Shown here: piece by piece, positions 34,221 to 43,087 of the stretch
Layout of the letters: the number at the start of each line of letters is the position of its first letter
Position numbering within the stretch: position 1 is the stretch's first letter
Assembly (NCBI GenBank): GCA_965226695.1
Contig: OZ245405.1
Location: 3,348,001 to 3,412,000, forward strand
Reading direction: 5' to 3'
From: CATOSD01 sp965226695
Lineage (GTDB): Bacteria; Chloroflexota; Dehalococcoidia; Lucifugimonadales; CATOSD01
Length of the DNA stretch: 64,000 nt
Notes under the pieces: model-generated
Databases searched by the model: none
Told to the model about the DNA's origin: nothing
The model's input: the letters and a program-made list of their open reading frames with translations, nothing else
Position numbers and translations under genes: made by a program

Positions 34221-34900
34221 GAGCCTGTTTCAGAATACTAGGTGCGCCCAAAACCGTCTCCCTCGCGAACAGCCTGCCCCCGCGCCCAACTCTGGACCTG
34301 CGGCCATCGCCTTGCGTTCGCCATATTGCTCAGCCAATGTCCCCCGGACGCCCCAACGCATACCCCGGCCGCACCCCATCCCCCACACCCGACCCACTCG
34401 CTCCTCCGCACCCGAAAAAACGTCACTTTCCTGCGCCATCCGTTCACCGGCACTGCCCCATCCAATCCCACACACGACCCACCTCGTCCCCACGTCCGCA
34501 CCATTTCTCCCCACCAATCCGCCCCAATCCTGCAATTTCGCCACCCCTCTTGAAACATAAGCACAAGCGTGCTACCCTCGCCCACGCGAGGGACCGACCC
34601 CGCGGCTCGGAAACCCTACCCCCAAACGGGGTAAGCCCCAGGCATCCGTAGGGGCGTCCCTTGTGGGCTGTGGCAGTGAAGACACGGCTGAGTGACCCTG
34701 CTCAGTCCCCCCTGTCCTCCTCTGCCACGCGGCGCCACTTTTATGTCCCGACAACCCGCGCCAGCATTACAGATTCGCGCGGGACCGGCGACACCCTCAG
34801 CTAGGAGGCGCACAGAATGTCGCAGAAACGAACAGACCTCGCCTTCCCGCTTTCGCGGTAATAACGGTGTTGGGGGCGCCAAGTAATCTGAAACAGGCTC
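34221..34900. mobile_element. MITE: 680-bp non-coding element with terminal inverted repeats and 9-bp target duplication
   Basis: The ends are imperfect inverted repeats: both begin GAGCCTGTTTCAGA, and 32 of the first 37 positions match. The element is flanked by perfect direct copies of CAAGCCACT (34212-34220 and 34901-34909), the signature of DDE-type transposition. No transposase or long supported gene lies inside, so it is non-autonomous. The interior contains a conserved hairpin CCCTCGCCCACGCGAGGG (34575-34592). A diverged, inverted second copy lies at 53282-53997. Confidence 0.88.
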
Positions 34901-34989
34901 CAAGCCACTCGCTGACGTTGACGGCTATATGCAAACTAGCTATCATTCTCCCAGAGGCACTAAGCCCAAAACCGACAAGGTGGAAGTGA

Positions 34990-35397
34990 ATGGCGACACA
35001 CAGTAACTACTTGCCGCCAAACCTAGAGTTCGGCAGTAAGTACAGAAAGCTGCGCGTGTACCTGGAAGCGCATCCCAGGCGGGAGTGGCGGACCTCGTTC
35101 AGCAACATCGAGTCTATTATGAGCTCAGATCTGCCCGCCACTGCGCGCGCATATAATAGCTGGTGGGCCAACACGAAAAGCGGCGGGAGGCTCAGCCAGG
35201 CCGTGGCGTGGATTGCCGCCGGCTGGCAGACGGCCGAGGTGGACCTGGCCGCGGAGACGCTGCTGTTCAGGCCGAAGAATCGGTCCACAACTTTGACCCC
35301 CAGCATCCTCGATGCGGAGTGGCCCGGCCGCGACATGGGGCCTTGGCCGGAGGGCCTCAGCCTGAGGCGGGAGGATATGTACGAGGACAGGCTCTAA
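34990..35397 (+). CDS. DUF7662-like protein, probable antitoxin of a PIN toxin
   Basis: A 135-residue protein with KYRKLRVYLEAHPRREW, FSNIESIMSSDLPATAR and YNSWWANTKSGG (about residues 14-70), a pattern resembling DUF7662-type domains. It ends 5 nt before a PIN-domain gene, so an antitoxin/DNA-binding role is inferred. It is intact and begins 90 bp after the MITE, whose right end may affect its expression. It is not a classic VapB (no ribbon-helix-helix or AbrB motif). Confidence 0.6.
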   Translation: MATHSNYLPPNLEFGSKYRKLRVYLEAHPRREWRTSFSNIESIMSSDLPATARAYNSWWANTKSGGRLSQAVAWIAAGWQTAEVDLAAETLLFRPKNRSTTLTPSILDAEWPGRDMGPWPEGLSLRREDMYEDRL

Positions 35398-35402
35398 TCC
35401 AG

Positions 35403-35825
35403 ATGTTCATAGACACAAACGTCCTCGTACAGTCTCGAAGCATCGAAGCCCCTGAATACTTCCACGCCAGGGCAATGCTGGTAAGGGCCTCTACAGAGGC
35501 GAGTTCCCTTCGAATCAGCCGTCAGATCATCAGGGAGTATCTGGCTGTCGTCACCCGACCGCAGGCCTGGGCTGCCCCGCTGGCGATGGCCGATGCTCTC
35601 GATGACGTAAATAGGATGTCTCACGATTTCGAGTTACTCGAGGACGGGCCTTCGGTCACCGAGGCGCTGATCGCGTTGTGCCGCGAAGTGGCTGTGGGCA
35701 GCCGGCAGATTCACGACGCCAACATCGTCGCCACCATGCTGGCACACGGAGAGCGTCGGCTCCTGACGTTCAACACGGCGGACTTTCGCCGTTACAGCAA
35801 CCGCATCGACCTGGTGGAGGCCTAG
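35403..35825 (+). CDS. vapC: PIN-domain ribonuclease toxin (VapC-like)
   Basis: A 140-residue PIN protein: MFIDTNVLVQ with the first Asp (residue 4), ISRQIIREYLAVVTRP with the conserved Glu (about 46), and the C-terminal Asp pair in IHDANIVATMLAHGERRLLTFNTADF (about 104-129). These acidic residues bind the metal that cleaves RNA. It is paired with the upstream DUF7662-like gene. ATG 35403 lies 5 nt after that stop; the frame is open upstream but without PIN similarity. Confidence 0.85.
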   Translation: MFIDTNVLVQSRSIEAPEYFHARAMLVRASTEASSLRISRQIIREYLAVVTRPQAWAAPLAMADALDDVNRMSHDFELLEDGPSVTEALIALCREVAVGSRQIHDANIVATMLAHGERRLLTFNTADFRRYSNRIDLVEA

Positions 35826-35949
35826 CCCCCACGCCTCTCCCCCCTCCCCCCACTTGACCGCCCCGCCGCGCGGCCTGTAACCTTAAACCATGCGCGCCAC
35901 GGCCCCACACGCGGGTCGGCGCGCGCACTCCCCCAACAGGAGACGCCAA

Positions 35950-36231
35950 GTGTGCACATACAACATCGAGAGGGCCGACATCACCGGCAGCGGCAAGGGA
36001 TCCCAGGGCTGGTTCAGCCTGAACGAGGCGCGCGTCTACTACGACCACCCCTACCACTCGCCGGCCGATCACACACTCAACATCGACTTCGTGAACGAGG
36101 CCCAAGGGCTGGGCGCCCGCGTCGCCGTGGAGCTTAGCGCCGAATCGGCGCTGAAGCTCGTCGACAGCATTATGGCCGCGCTCGACACGGCCCAGGCGCA
36201 GCACGAAATAGCCGCCCTGCAATCGCGATAG
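35950..36231 (+). CDS. DUF6295 family protein
   Basis: A 93-residue protein starting at GTG 35950 (CTYNIERADITGSGKGSQGW). The middle VYYDHPYHSPADHTLNIDFV and RVAVELSAESALKLVDSIMAAL match the DUF6295 pattern. The function is unknown; the histidine-rich central segment suggests a metal or enzyme-like site. It stands 38 bp before the aminotransferase gene, possibly in one transcript. Confidence 0.75.
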   Translation: MCTYNIERADITGSGKGSQGWFSLNEARVYYDHPYHSPADHTLNIDFVNEAQGLGARVAVELSAESALKLVDSIMAALDTAQAQHEIAALQSR

Positions 36232-36269
36232 ACACAGCCCGCCCCAACGCGGCCCCAGAGAGGCAGCTT

Positions 36270-37436
36270 ATGAGATTGGCCAGCCGAATGAGCCGACTGG
36301 GCACCGAGACGGCGTTCGAGGTGCTCGCCAGAGCGCGGGTGCTGGAAGCCGAGGGGATGGACGTGATCCATCTCGAGATTGGCGAGCCCGACTTCGATAC
36401 GCCCGAGAACGTGGTGCGCGCCGGTGTCGACGCCCTCGGCGGCGGCTTCACCCACTACGGCCCCTCGCCCGGCCTGCCCGACGTGCGCGCCCGCATAGCC
36501 CGGGAGGTCGCCGACACCCGCGGCATCTCCGTTTCGGGCGACAACGTGGTCGTGACCCCGGGCGGCAAGCCCATCATGTTCTTCGTCCTGCTCGCCCTGG
36601 CGGAGCACGGCGACGAGGTGCTCTATCCCAACCCCGGCTTCCCTATCTACGAGTCGATGATCAACTTCGCCGGCGCCGAGGCCGTGCCCATGCCGCTGCG
36701 CGAAGACCGCGACTTCAATATCGACGTAGACGAGGTTGCCGCGCAGATAACCTCCGCCACCAAGCTGATGATCATCAACTCGCCCAACAACCCCTGCGGC
36801 AGCGTGATGAGCAGAGAGGAGTTGCGCGCACTCGCCGAGCTGGCCGTGGAGCGAGACGTGCTGGTGCTCGCCGACGAGATCTACAGCCGCTTTCTGTACG
36901 AGGGCGAGCACCACAGCATAACCGCCTTCCCCGGAATGGCCGAGCGCACCATAATTCTGGACGGCTTCTCCAAGACCTACGCCATGACCGGCTGGCGCCT
37001 GGGATATGGCGTAATGCCCCTGGAGCTTGTGGAGCCTATATCGCGGCTGGTGACCAACAGCGTGTCCTGTACCGCGAGCTTCACGCAGATGGCGGCGATC
37101 GAGGCGCTGGATGGGCCGCAGGACGCCGCAAACGGCATGGTTGCGGAGTTCAAGCGCCGCCGCGACCTGATAGTGGACGGCCTCAACTCCATCCCCGGCA
37201 TACGCTGCCCGATGCCCAGCGGTGCGTTCTACGTGTTTCCGAACGTGGAGGGCACCGGGCTGAGCAGCGCCGAGTTCGCCGACCGTCTGCTGCAGGAGGC
37301 CGGAGTCGCGTGCCTGTCCGGCGAGTCGTTCGGGGAGTACGGCAAGGGCCACGTGCGTTTCTCGTTCGCCAACTCAGCGGAGAACATCCAGAAGGCGCTT
37401 GATCGCATAGCCGGCTTCGTCGCGAAGGCGGCCTAG
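36270..37436 (+). CDS. Pyridoxal-phosphate aminotransferase (class I/II, aspartate-type)
   Basis: A 388-residue fold-type I aminotransferase. The PLP-binding Lys is in LDGFSKTYAMTGWRLGYG (about residues 230-247). NSPNNPCGSVMS (about 170) and LADEIYSRFLYEGEH hold the PLP-stacking and Asp residues, and the N-terminus has IHLEIGEPDFDTPENV. RFSFAN near the end contains the carboxylate-binding Arg. The amino-acid substrate cannot be fixed from sequence. Its stop overlaps the convergent comF gene by 4 nt. Confidence 0.9.
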   Translation: MRLASRMSRLGTETAFEVLARARVLEAEGMDVIHLEIGEPDFDTPENVVRAGVDALGGGFTHYGPSPGLPDVRARIAREVADTRGISVSGDNVVVTPGGKPIMFFVLLALAEHGDEVLYPNPGFPIYESMINFAGAEAVPMPLREDRDFNIDVDEVAAQITSATKLMIINSPNNPCGSVMSREELRALAELAVERDVLVLADEIYSRFLYEGEHHSITAFPGMAERTIILDGFSKTYAMTGWRLGYGVMPLELVEPISRLVTNSVSCTASFTQMAAIEALDGPQDAANGMVAEFKRRRDLIVDGLNSIPGIRCPMPSGAFYVFPNVEGTGLSSAEFADRLLQEAGVACLSGESFGEYGKGHVRFSFANSAENIQKALDRIAGFVAKAA

Positions 37437-38161
37437 CCCCCCGACCGCGTCCGCGCCACCGCCAGCCCCCACACCTCGCGCGCGCCGCTGCCCTTGAGCG
37501 CCTCGGCGCAGGCCGACATCGTCGCGCCGGTGGTCACGATGTCGTCGACCAGCAGCAGCGACAGCCCGTCGACCGTGTCCTCGCACGCGAAGCTGCCCGC
37601 CACGTTGCTCCAGCGATTCACGCGTCCGGCGACGCTCAGCTGCGACGGCGCGTCGCTCGTCCGCGCCAGCAGCGACCCCCTCACCGCCATTCCCGTCGCC
37701 TTGCCCAGCTCGGCGGCCAGCAGCGCGGCCTGGTTGAAGCCCCTCTCGCGCAGCCGCTTTGGATGGGACGGCACCGGCACTATGGCATCGGCGGCGATGC
37801 CGTACTGGGCCATGCACCCGGCGAGGTGGCCGGCTAGCTCCGCGGCCATGGCGCGCACGTCCCCGAACTTGAACTCGATCAGCGCGCGCCGGACGAGGCT
37901 GTCCCGGGAGTAGACGTAGGGAGCGCGTATCCCATCCACGGCGACGGACGCGCCGCGGCACCAGCCGCAGCGTCCTAGCACGTCCGGCTCGGCGCACACG
38001 ACGCAGAAACGCGGCGGCACGAGCCGGGGCAGCCCCGGCTCGCACTCGGCGCATATGCTCTTGCCCTCTCTGCCGCAGCCCACGCACACGAACGGGAACA
38101 GCGCGTCGAGCGCCTCTTTTGCGAACAGCTTCGTCAGCTTGTCAAACATGTTCCAATCCAT
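37433..38161 (-). CDS. comF: ComF family phosphoribosyltransferase-like protein
   Basis: A 242-residue ComF/GntX-type protein. The N-terminal CVGCGREGKSICAEC plus CVVC and CGWC (about residues 26-70) form zinc fingers. The PRTase domain has IVPVPSHPKRLRERGFNQAALLA (about 127-149) and the PRPP loop LLLVDDIVTTGATMSACAEAL (about 201-221). In transformable bacteria ComF helps import or process single-stranded DNA. No other competence gene is in the window. Convergent with the aminotransferase. Confidence 0.9.
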   Translation of the reverse strand: MDWNMFDKLTKLFAKEALDALFPFVCVGCGREGKSICAECEPGLPRLVPPRFCVVCAEPDVLGRCGWCRGASVAVDGIRAPYVYSRDSLVRRALIEFKFGDVRAMAAELAGHLAGCMAQYGIAADAIVPVPSHPKRLRERGFNQAALLAAELGKATGMAVRGSLLARTSDAPSQLSVAGRVNRWSNVAGSFACEDTVDGLSLLLVDDIVTTGATMSACAEALKGSGAREVWGLAVARTRSGG

Positions 38162-38295
38162 TCGGCCTTCGATGAGAGGCGCCGGCGGCGGCCCTGGCGG
38201 GTTTGGCCTAATCTCGCCCTAAGTAGCCTTCCAATGGCCAACCGGCGGGATTAAAATGCCGCATCATCGCACCCCTTGTTGATTCGGGGATTTCC

Positions 38296-39723
38296 ATGCC
38301 GGAAGTGCCGGCTTCTCTCCCGGCAGATACCAAGCCAGTATCGTTGGCTAACCATTCTACAGCGGCTCGAACGGCATTGTTGGTTAACTACAAAAAACTC
38401 GGCGCCCCGAAGAGGACGATAGGAAGGGTGCGCACCCTTCGAACCTTCGACGCCTTCCACAATCGCAGCTTCCGCTTCCTGTGGCCCGCGAATTTCTTCT
38501 CCTACATTTCGCGGTGGATGCAGATGACGTTGCTGATCTGGTACGTGCTCGATCTTACCGGCTCGGCGTTCCAGGTCGCGCTGGTGGGGTTCTTCGGCAT
38601 GGCGCCCATGCTCTTGCTGGGCATGGTGGGGGGCGCGCTTGCCGATCGTTTCGACCGGCGCCGCCTTCTGCTGGGCGTGCAGATGTCCAGCCTGGTGGGG
38701 GCCGGCATCACCACCGCGTTGCTGCTGTCCGGACTGCTCGAAGTTTGGCACGCCTACCTGCTCATCTCGATCAGCGGCGTGGGCTGGGCGCTGGACTCGC
38801 CCTCGCGCCGTTCGATACTCCTGAACCTGGTGGGCAGAGCCGCCGTGACCAACGCCGTCGCGCTAGACTCGATGGCCATGCACTCCAGCAGAATGGCCGG
38901 CCCCGTCCTGGCCGGGCTCCTCATCAGCCTGGTCGACGTTCCCAGGGGCTATGTCGTTATACTTGTCTTCTACGTCCTGTCGCTGTCCCTCATGTGGCTG
39001 GTCAAGCTTGCGCCGGAGCAGCCCGGTAGCGGACAGCCGCGGGGTGCGCCGGCCCAGAGCATGTTGCGCAACCTCGCGGAGGGACTGAAATACGTGCGCG
39101 GACACCGCACCATCGTCGCGACGATTCTCGTCACCATCATAATGAACCTGTTCGTGTTCTCGTACATGCAGATGGTGCCGGTTATCGCCGTGGATGTGCT
39201 CAGGGTGGGCCCGGGGTTGGTTGGCCTGCTGATGGGCGTGGACGGCTTTGGCTCGCTTATGGGGTCCGTGCTGATAGCTTCGTCCGGCAACATGCGCCAT
39301 CACGGGCGGGTGTACCTCTTCGGCTCGACCATAGCCATAGTAGCGCTGTTGCTCTTCTCGCTGTCGCGCTCATACGCGTTGTCGTTCGGGATACTGCTGG
39401 TGCTGGGACTCGGCGGGGCGGGCTTCGGCACAATGCAATCGCTCATCGTGATGCTGGTGTGTCGCGAGGAGATGCGCGGCCGCGCGCTTGGCGTGGTAAG
39501 CCTCGCCATCGGAACAGGCCCGCTGGGCCTGCTGATGACTGGCGCCGTCGCGGACTGGCTGACGCCTTCCACGGCCATTGGGCTGAACGCGGTGGCCGGA
39601 CTGGTACTCATGGCTTTGGTGGTGGTGTTCATGCCCTCGCTGCGCCGCGAGACGCTGCAGGCAGACCAATCCCAGGAGCCGCCGCAGCCGGCAGAGCCAA
39701 CGCTGCGCCCCGCGCGAGGGTGA
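38296..39723 (+). CDS. MFS transporter (DHA3/EntS-like exporter)
   Basis: A major-facilitator exporter of about 475 residues with around 12 membrane helices. The segment RTFDAFHNRSFRFLWPANFF precedes helix 1, and LADRFDRRRLLLG after helix 2 is the MFS signature loop. The first ~45 codons have no clear similarity and no RBS; GTG 38428 is a plausible true start. The C-terminus is a soluble Pro/Gln/Glu-rich tail. A second copy of the last ~70 codons lies at 41345-41563. Confidence 0.88.
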   Translation: MPEVPASLPADTKPVSLANHSTAARTALLVNYKKLGAPKRTIGRVRTLRTFDAFHNRSFRFLWPANFFSYISRWMQMTLLIWYVLDLTGSAFQVALVGFFGMAPMLLLGMVGGALADRFDRRRLLLGVQMSSLVGAGITTALLLSGLLEVWHAYLLISISGVGWALDSPSRRSILLNLVGRAAVTNAVALDSMAMHSSRMAGPVLAGLLISLVDVPRGYVVILVFYVLSLSLMWLVKLAPEQPGSGQPRGAPAQSMLRNLAEGLKYVRGHRTIVATILVTIIMNLFVFSYMQMVPVIAVDVLRVGPGLVGLLMGVDGFGSLMGSVLIASSGNMRHHGRVYLFGSTIAIVALLLFSLSRSYALSFGILLVLGLGGAGFGTMQSLIVMLVCREEMRGRALGVVSLAIGTGPLGLLMTGAVADWLTPSTAIGLNAVAGLVLMALVVVFMPSLRRETLQADQSQEPPQPAEPTLRPARG

Positions 39724-39733
39724 AAGCACCGCC

Positions 39734-41277
39734 CTAGCCTCCCTCATCGTCGTATGTCCCTCCGTGCAGCCGCCTGTACAGCGCGCGGAACTCCGCCTCC
39801 AGTTCGGGCGGCGTGTGCTTCAGGAACGCGCGGAATATCTCCTCTTCGCTCGCGCCCTGCCCCTCCGTGCTACTCTGCACGTACAGCTCCCTTAGCGCCG
39901 CGGACGACGCCTTCTCCCCCAGGGTCAGTGTCAGCATGATCAGAAAGTGCACACCCATGTGGTAGTTGCAAGTGTGGGCCCCGTGGTTCGGCGGGATTGC
40001 AAGGCGTTCAACTGTTGGATGTTGCGTAAGTCGTCGGCGTGGCAGATACGTTCCATGTCCCTCCGGGCATGGCGCCTGCGCTCCTCGAGACTTTCCACAC
40101 CGACAGCGTCTCTCGTGAGCGCCTCAATGAAAGTTGCGCCCCCCTCGACGAGCCACGAGGGGCCTATGCCGCCGCCAAAGTAGTAGTGTCCCACCTCGTG
40201 GTACACGGTCGGAGCCCAAAGTGGAACTTGGCCCCACTTGGCGACGAAAATGTACTGCCCGGCGTGCCGCGCGCCGCCCCCGAACCTGGTGTCGTACGAC
40301 GTCACCACGATGACGTCCAACGCGGGGAACGGCTCGGCCATGAAGGCCTCGGTCACTCGCGCCACGTCTTCCATCTGCCGCAACGGGTCTTCACCCTCAC
40401 GGAATCCGATGGGGTCGAATGCCCACAGGCGAACTTCGCCGGCCAGCGGAAGGAAAATGCTCCTGGACCTCGCGTCGTAGGAATCGACGAGAGCGTCGTA
40501 GAGTAGACGTGAGTGGCCTCTAACGGAGCCCAGAGTCGAGAACAGCGCCAAGTCTTCGTCGTTGAGGCCGTCGGCGTACCACGGCGCCTGGGCCAGTTCA
40601 GCCAGCAGGCCAAGCTCAGTAAGCTTGTGCATGGAGTTGATAATTCCCCTCCCGACTCTGGACAGCTCATCTGCCACTGACGGCATCTCGATTACGCTGC
40701 GAGCGAGCGCCAGGTCGCTCCTTGCGAGCCAGACCAGGTGTGAAACCGTCCATCTCTCGTTTTCGGACACGCCATCGGCAAGCCAGGGCAGTTGGGCTGT
40801 CCGCTCGGCGAGAGATGCGTCCAGCAGCCAGACAGCAATCAGCACGTCGGCCGCCTCGTCATGCGCGTCGTCCACAGGGCTTTGCAGCCAGGGGACGAGT
40901 TCGGACAACCGAGCGGCGGCGGCCTCCTCAGCGGTGGGAGTCGGCGTGGCGGTGGGTAGGGGCGTAGGGGTGGATGTCGGCACCCGCGTCGGCGTCGGTT
41001 CCGGCGTTGACGTTGGCTCAGGGGTTGGAGTCGCCGTTGGGGGCGCGGGCGCGGGCGTGGGCGGCGGCCTAGGGGCGGTCGTGGGTGTCAGGGGCGCTGC
41101 CGGCGCCGAGGTCGCGGTCGGAGTCGCGGCCACGGCGACTGCGAGCGGGGACGGCTCGGCGCGGGCGGGCTGCCGGCCGGAGTCCCCACACGCCGCAAAC
41201 AGCAGAGCGGCGACCACGGCACAGACAAAGACGACGATTCTCGTGAACATCCTCGATGAACGCATTTCCCGCATCAT
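39734..41277 (-). pseudogene. PT-rich lipoprotein with HExxH zinc-metallopeptidase domain, frameshifted near the end
   Basis: It starts with a signal peptide and lipobox (AALLFAACGDS), then a long Pro/Thr/Ala stalk (about residues 45-115). The extracellular domain has the gluzincin motif YHEVGHYYF (about residues 362-370) with the downstream Glu in WLVEGGATFIEAL. Near 39977-39985 (a GGGCCCC run) the signal shifts frame: CNYHMGVHFLIMLTLTLGEK and the rest continue to 39734, giving an extra 70 residues. The deduced protein is about 515 residues, anchored outside the membrane. Physiological substrate unknown. Confidence 0.7.
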
Positions 41278-41344
41278 AGCGTATGAATCTCATACGTATG
41301 CCACGCTCACCGAAGATCAGCGTGGCGGTAGTACCTCCACTTGT

Positions 41345-41563
41345 CACCTGCCATCGGAAAGGGGGCCGCTGGGCCTGCCGATGACCGGCGCGGTCGCGGA
41401 CTGGCTGACGCCTTCAATGGCCATAGGGCTGAACGCGGTGGCCGGCCTGACGTTCATGGCCTTGGTGGTGGTGTTCATGCCCTCGCTGCGCCGCGAAACG
41501 CTGCAGCCGGAGCAGCCCCCGGAGCCACCGCAGCCGGCGGGGCCAACGCTGCGCCCCGCGTGA
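41345..41563 (+). pseudogene. Duplicated 3' end of the MFS transporter gene
   Basis: The segment encodes GPLGLPMTGAVADWLTPSMA, then IGLNAVAGLTFMALVVVFMP and the Pro-rich tail. It is nearly the same as the last ~70 codons of the MFS gene (39520-39723), with many synonymous differences. No start or upstream helices are present, so it is a fragment. It faces the second lipoprotein gene just as the intact MFS gene faces the first one. Confidence 0.88.
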
Positions 41564-41589
41564 GGTCGTAAAAGGGGAAAGGGACCGGA

Positions 41590-41636
41590 CCTTCACCCCC
41601 ATCCTAACCTTCCTCCTTGAGGGGGAAGGGACTGAG
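41590..41636. repeat. Family B palindromic repeat
   Basis: TTCACCCCCATCCTAACC, then TTCCTCCTTGAGGGGGAAGGGACTGAGG. Lies between the MFS fragment and the convergent lipoprotein stop at 41638. Confidence 0.8.
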
Positions 41637-41637
41637 G

Positions 41638-43035
41638 TTAGGACGTTGAGCACCACTCGATGCGAGGCAGGTCGTCAGGATGCGCCGGCAGCATGATCTC
41701 TATGCCGCCAACACTTGCTCCGTGAACGCTCACCCGGACAGCCTGACTTCTCTCAGTGGTAATGCCGCCGCCATCGTACCACCCCACGAAACTGCATCCT
41801 GGACCCGCATACACGTCCAGAGTAAAAGAGCCATTGGGCACCCCTATTGCAAAAGTCCCCTCTGCCCGGGTCCTGCCAAACCCGCTGTCGTCCTTATTAT
41901 TCCTTTGCCAGGCCCACAGCCCTACTCCTTCCAATGGCTCTCCAGACGGACCGATCACGACTCCCCGAATCATGGTGGTCTGTTGCCTAGTCTCGGCGAC
42001 CTGATGGCAGGAGGTCGAAACGGTTGCATCACCAAACACTTCCAGAATAATTCCGGCAAGGGCTGGGTCGTAGGCCTCCAGTTCGGCGCGAGTGTCTATC
42101 TCGTTGTGGATCGGCCCGGGAGGGTCGTTCAGCCCGAACCACGATTGGACCCCTTCAGCCCAATACTCGTCAGGATTCTCCCCCGCGTAGGTGTACTTCC
42201 AAAGTCCGGTGCCCAATGCGTCTTCGTAGGCGGTTTCAAGGCGCGCGCGGAATGACGCACCCCCAAGTTGCTGCTCGACTCCCATATTGAACACGGCATG
42301 AGCGAACTCATGGACGAAAATATCTTCAAACGGGAATATATCGGTCTCATAGCAGAGAAGGTTCTCCTCTGCGATTGCAATTACCGGACGGGTGAACGTT
42401 GGCCCAACACCGCCACCCCGTGTTCTCTTATCCCAGTATGTCTTGTTTAGATCCCAGAACTCCGGAAGGTCCGTGAGTACCGAGGATTCGGCCATGACTG
42501 CGACACGGACACCTAAGCCCGCTATCGTACTTCTCAAGTCAGGTCGATTCTTGAGCATGTCGTCGATGATATCCCTGGCGCGGAGCAGCGCATCGTTGGG
42601 CACTTCCGAGGAAGAGACAATAGGAAGCCCGGCCGCGTCCAGATACTTCTCATAGAACGAGTTCAAGCCGAGGTCGGCGGGCGGAGGAAGCGGCGTGGCC
42701 GTAGGCGTCGGGGTTGGCGTGGCAGTCGGCACGGGCGTAGGGGTGGCCGTAGGTTCAGGCGTGGGCGTTGCTGTGGGTTCGGGGGTTGGCGTGGCGGTGG
42801 GCTGTGGAGTGGGGGAAGGCAGCGGCGTATGAGTGGCCGTAGGCTGCGATGTGGCAATCGGCCCGGGTGTGGCGGTTGCGGTTGGCGCGGACGGCGTGGC
42901 GGTGGACGTCGGCGCGTCGGGCGTAGCCGACGGCTCGCCGCAGGATGCGACGGCGATGGCGGCGGCGATGGCAAAAGCAAGGGCGGCTATTCGCATGAGC
43001 GTCATCAACGGATGTATGCGACGCAATGACAACAT
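41638..43035 (-). CDS. PT-rich lipoprotein with HExxH metallopeptidase and carboxypeptidase-regulatory-like domain
   Basis: A 465-residue lipoprotein: signal peptide and lipobox (AIAVASCGEPS, Cys32), a Pro/Thr/Ala stalk (about 35-115, with the repeated pattern PTATPTPEP), then a zinc peptidase with FVHEFAHAVFNMG (about 240-252) and the downstream Glu in EYWAEGVQSWFG. The last ~110 residues resemble a carboxypeptidase-regulatory/CnaB-like beta domain (IRGVVIGPSGEPLEGVGLWAW). It is intact. It resembles the preceding lipoprotein in layout but not closely in sequence, and both sit beside MFS 3' sequence. Confidence 0.75.
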   Translation of the reverse strand: MLSLRRIHPLMTLMRIAALAFAIAAAIAVASCGEPSATPDAPTSTATPSAPTATATPGPIATSQPTATHTPLPSPTPQPTATPTPEPTATPTPEPTATPTPVPTATPTPTPTATPLPPPADLGLNSFYEKYLDAAGLPIVSSSEVPNDALLRARDIIDDMLKNRPDLRSTIAGLGVRVAVMAESSVLTDLPEFWDLNKTYWDKRTRGGGVGPTFTRPVIAIAEENLLCYETDIFPFEDIFVHEFAHAVFNMGVEQQLGGASFRARLETAYEDALGTGLWKYTYAGENPDEYWAEGVQSWFGLNDPPGPIHNEIDTRAELEAYDPALAGIILEVFGDATVSTSCHQVAETRQQTTMIRGVVIGPSGEPLEGVGLWAWQRNNKDDSGFGRTRAEGTFAIGVPNGSFTLDVYAGPGCSFVGWYDGGGITTERSQAVRVSVHGASVGGIEIMLPAHPDDLPRIEWCSTS

Positions 43036-43087
43036 ACAAGTTAAGGTGGTTAAGGTACCTTCGACTTGCGCCTTCGCACCCGACCCA

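Noticed and set aside
34242..34660. Open frames inside the MITE
   Set aside because: They are present in all frames because of the skewed base composition, have no conserved protein, and the two MITE copies contain many frame-breaking indels between them.
40900..41180. Long Pro/Thr/Ala repeat tract that could look like a tandem-repeat or CRISPR-like array
   Set aside because: It is the low-complexity PT stalk of a lipoprotein, with irregular unit length and no spacers.
42660..42930. Second PT-rich repeat tract
   Set aside because: Same explanation: codon-level repeats of PTATP-type residues in a lipoprotein stalk.
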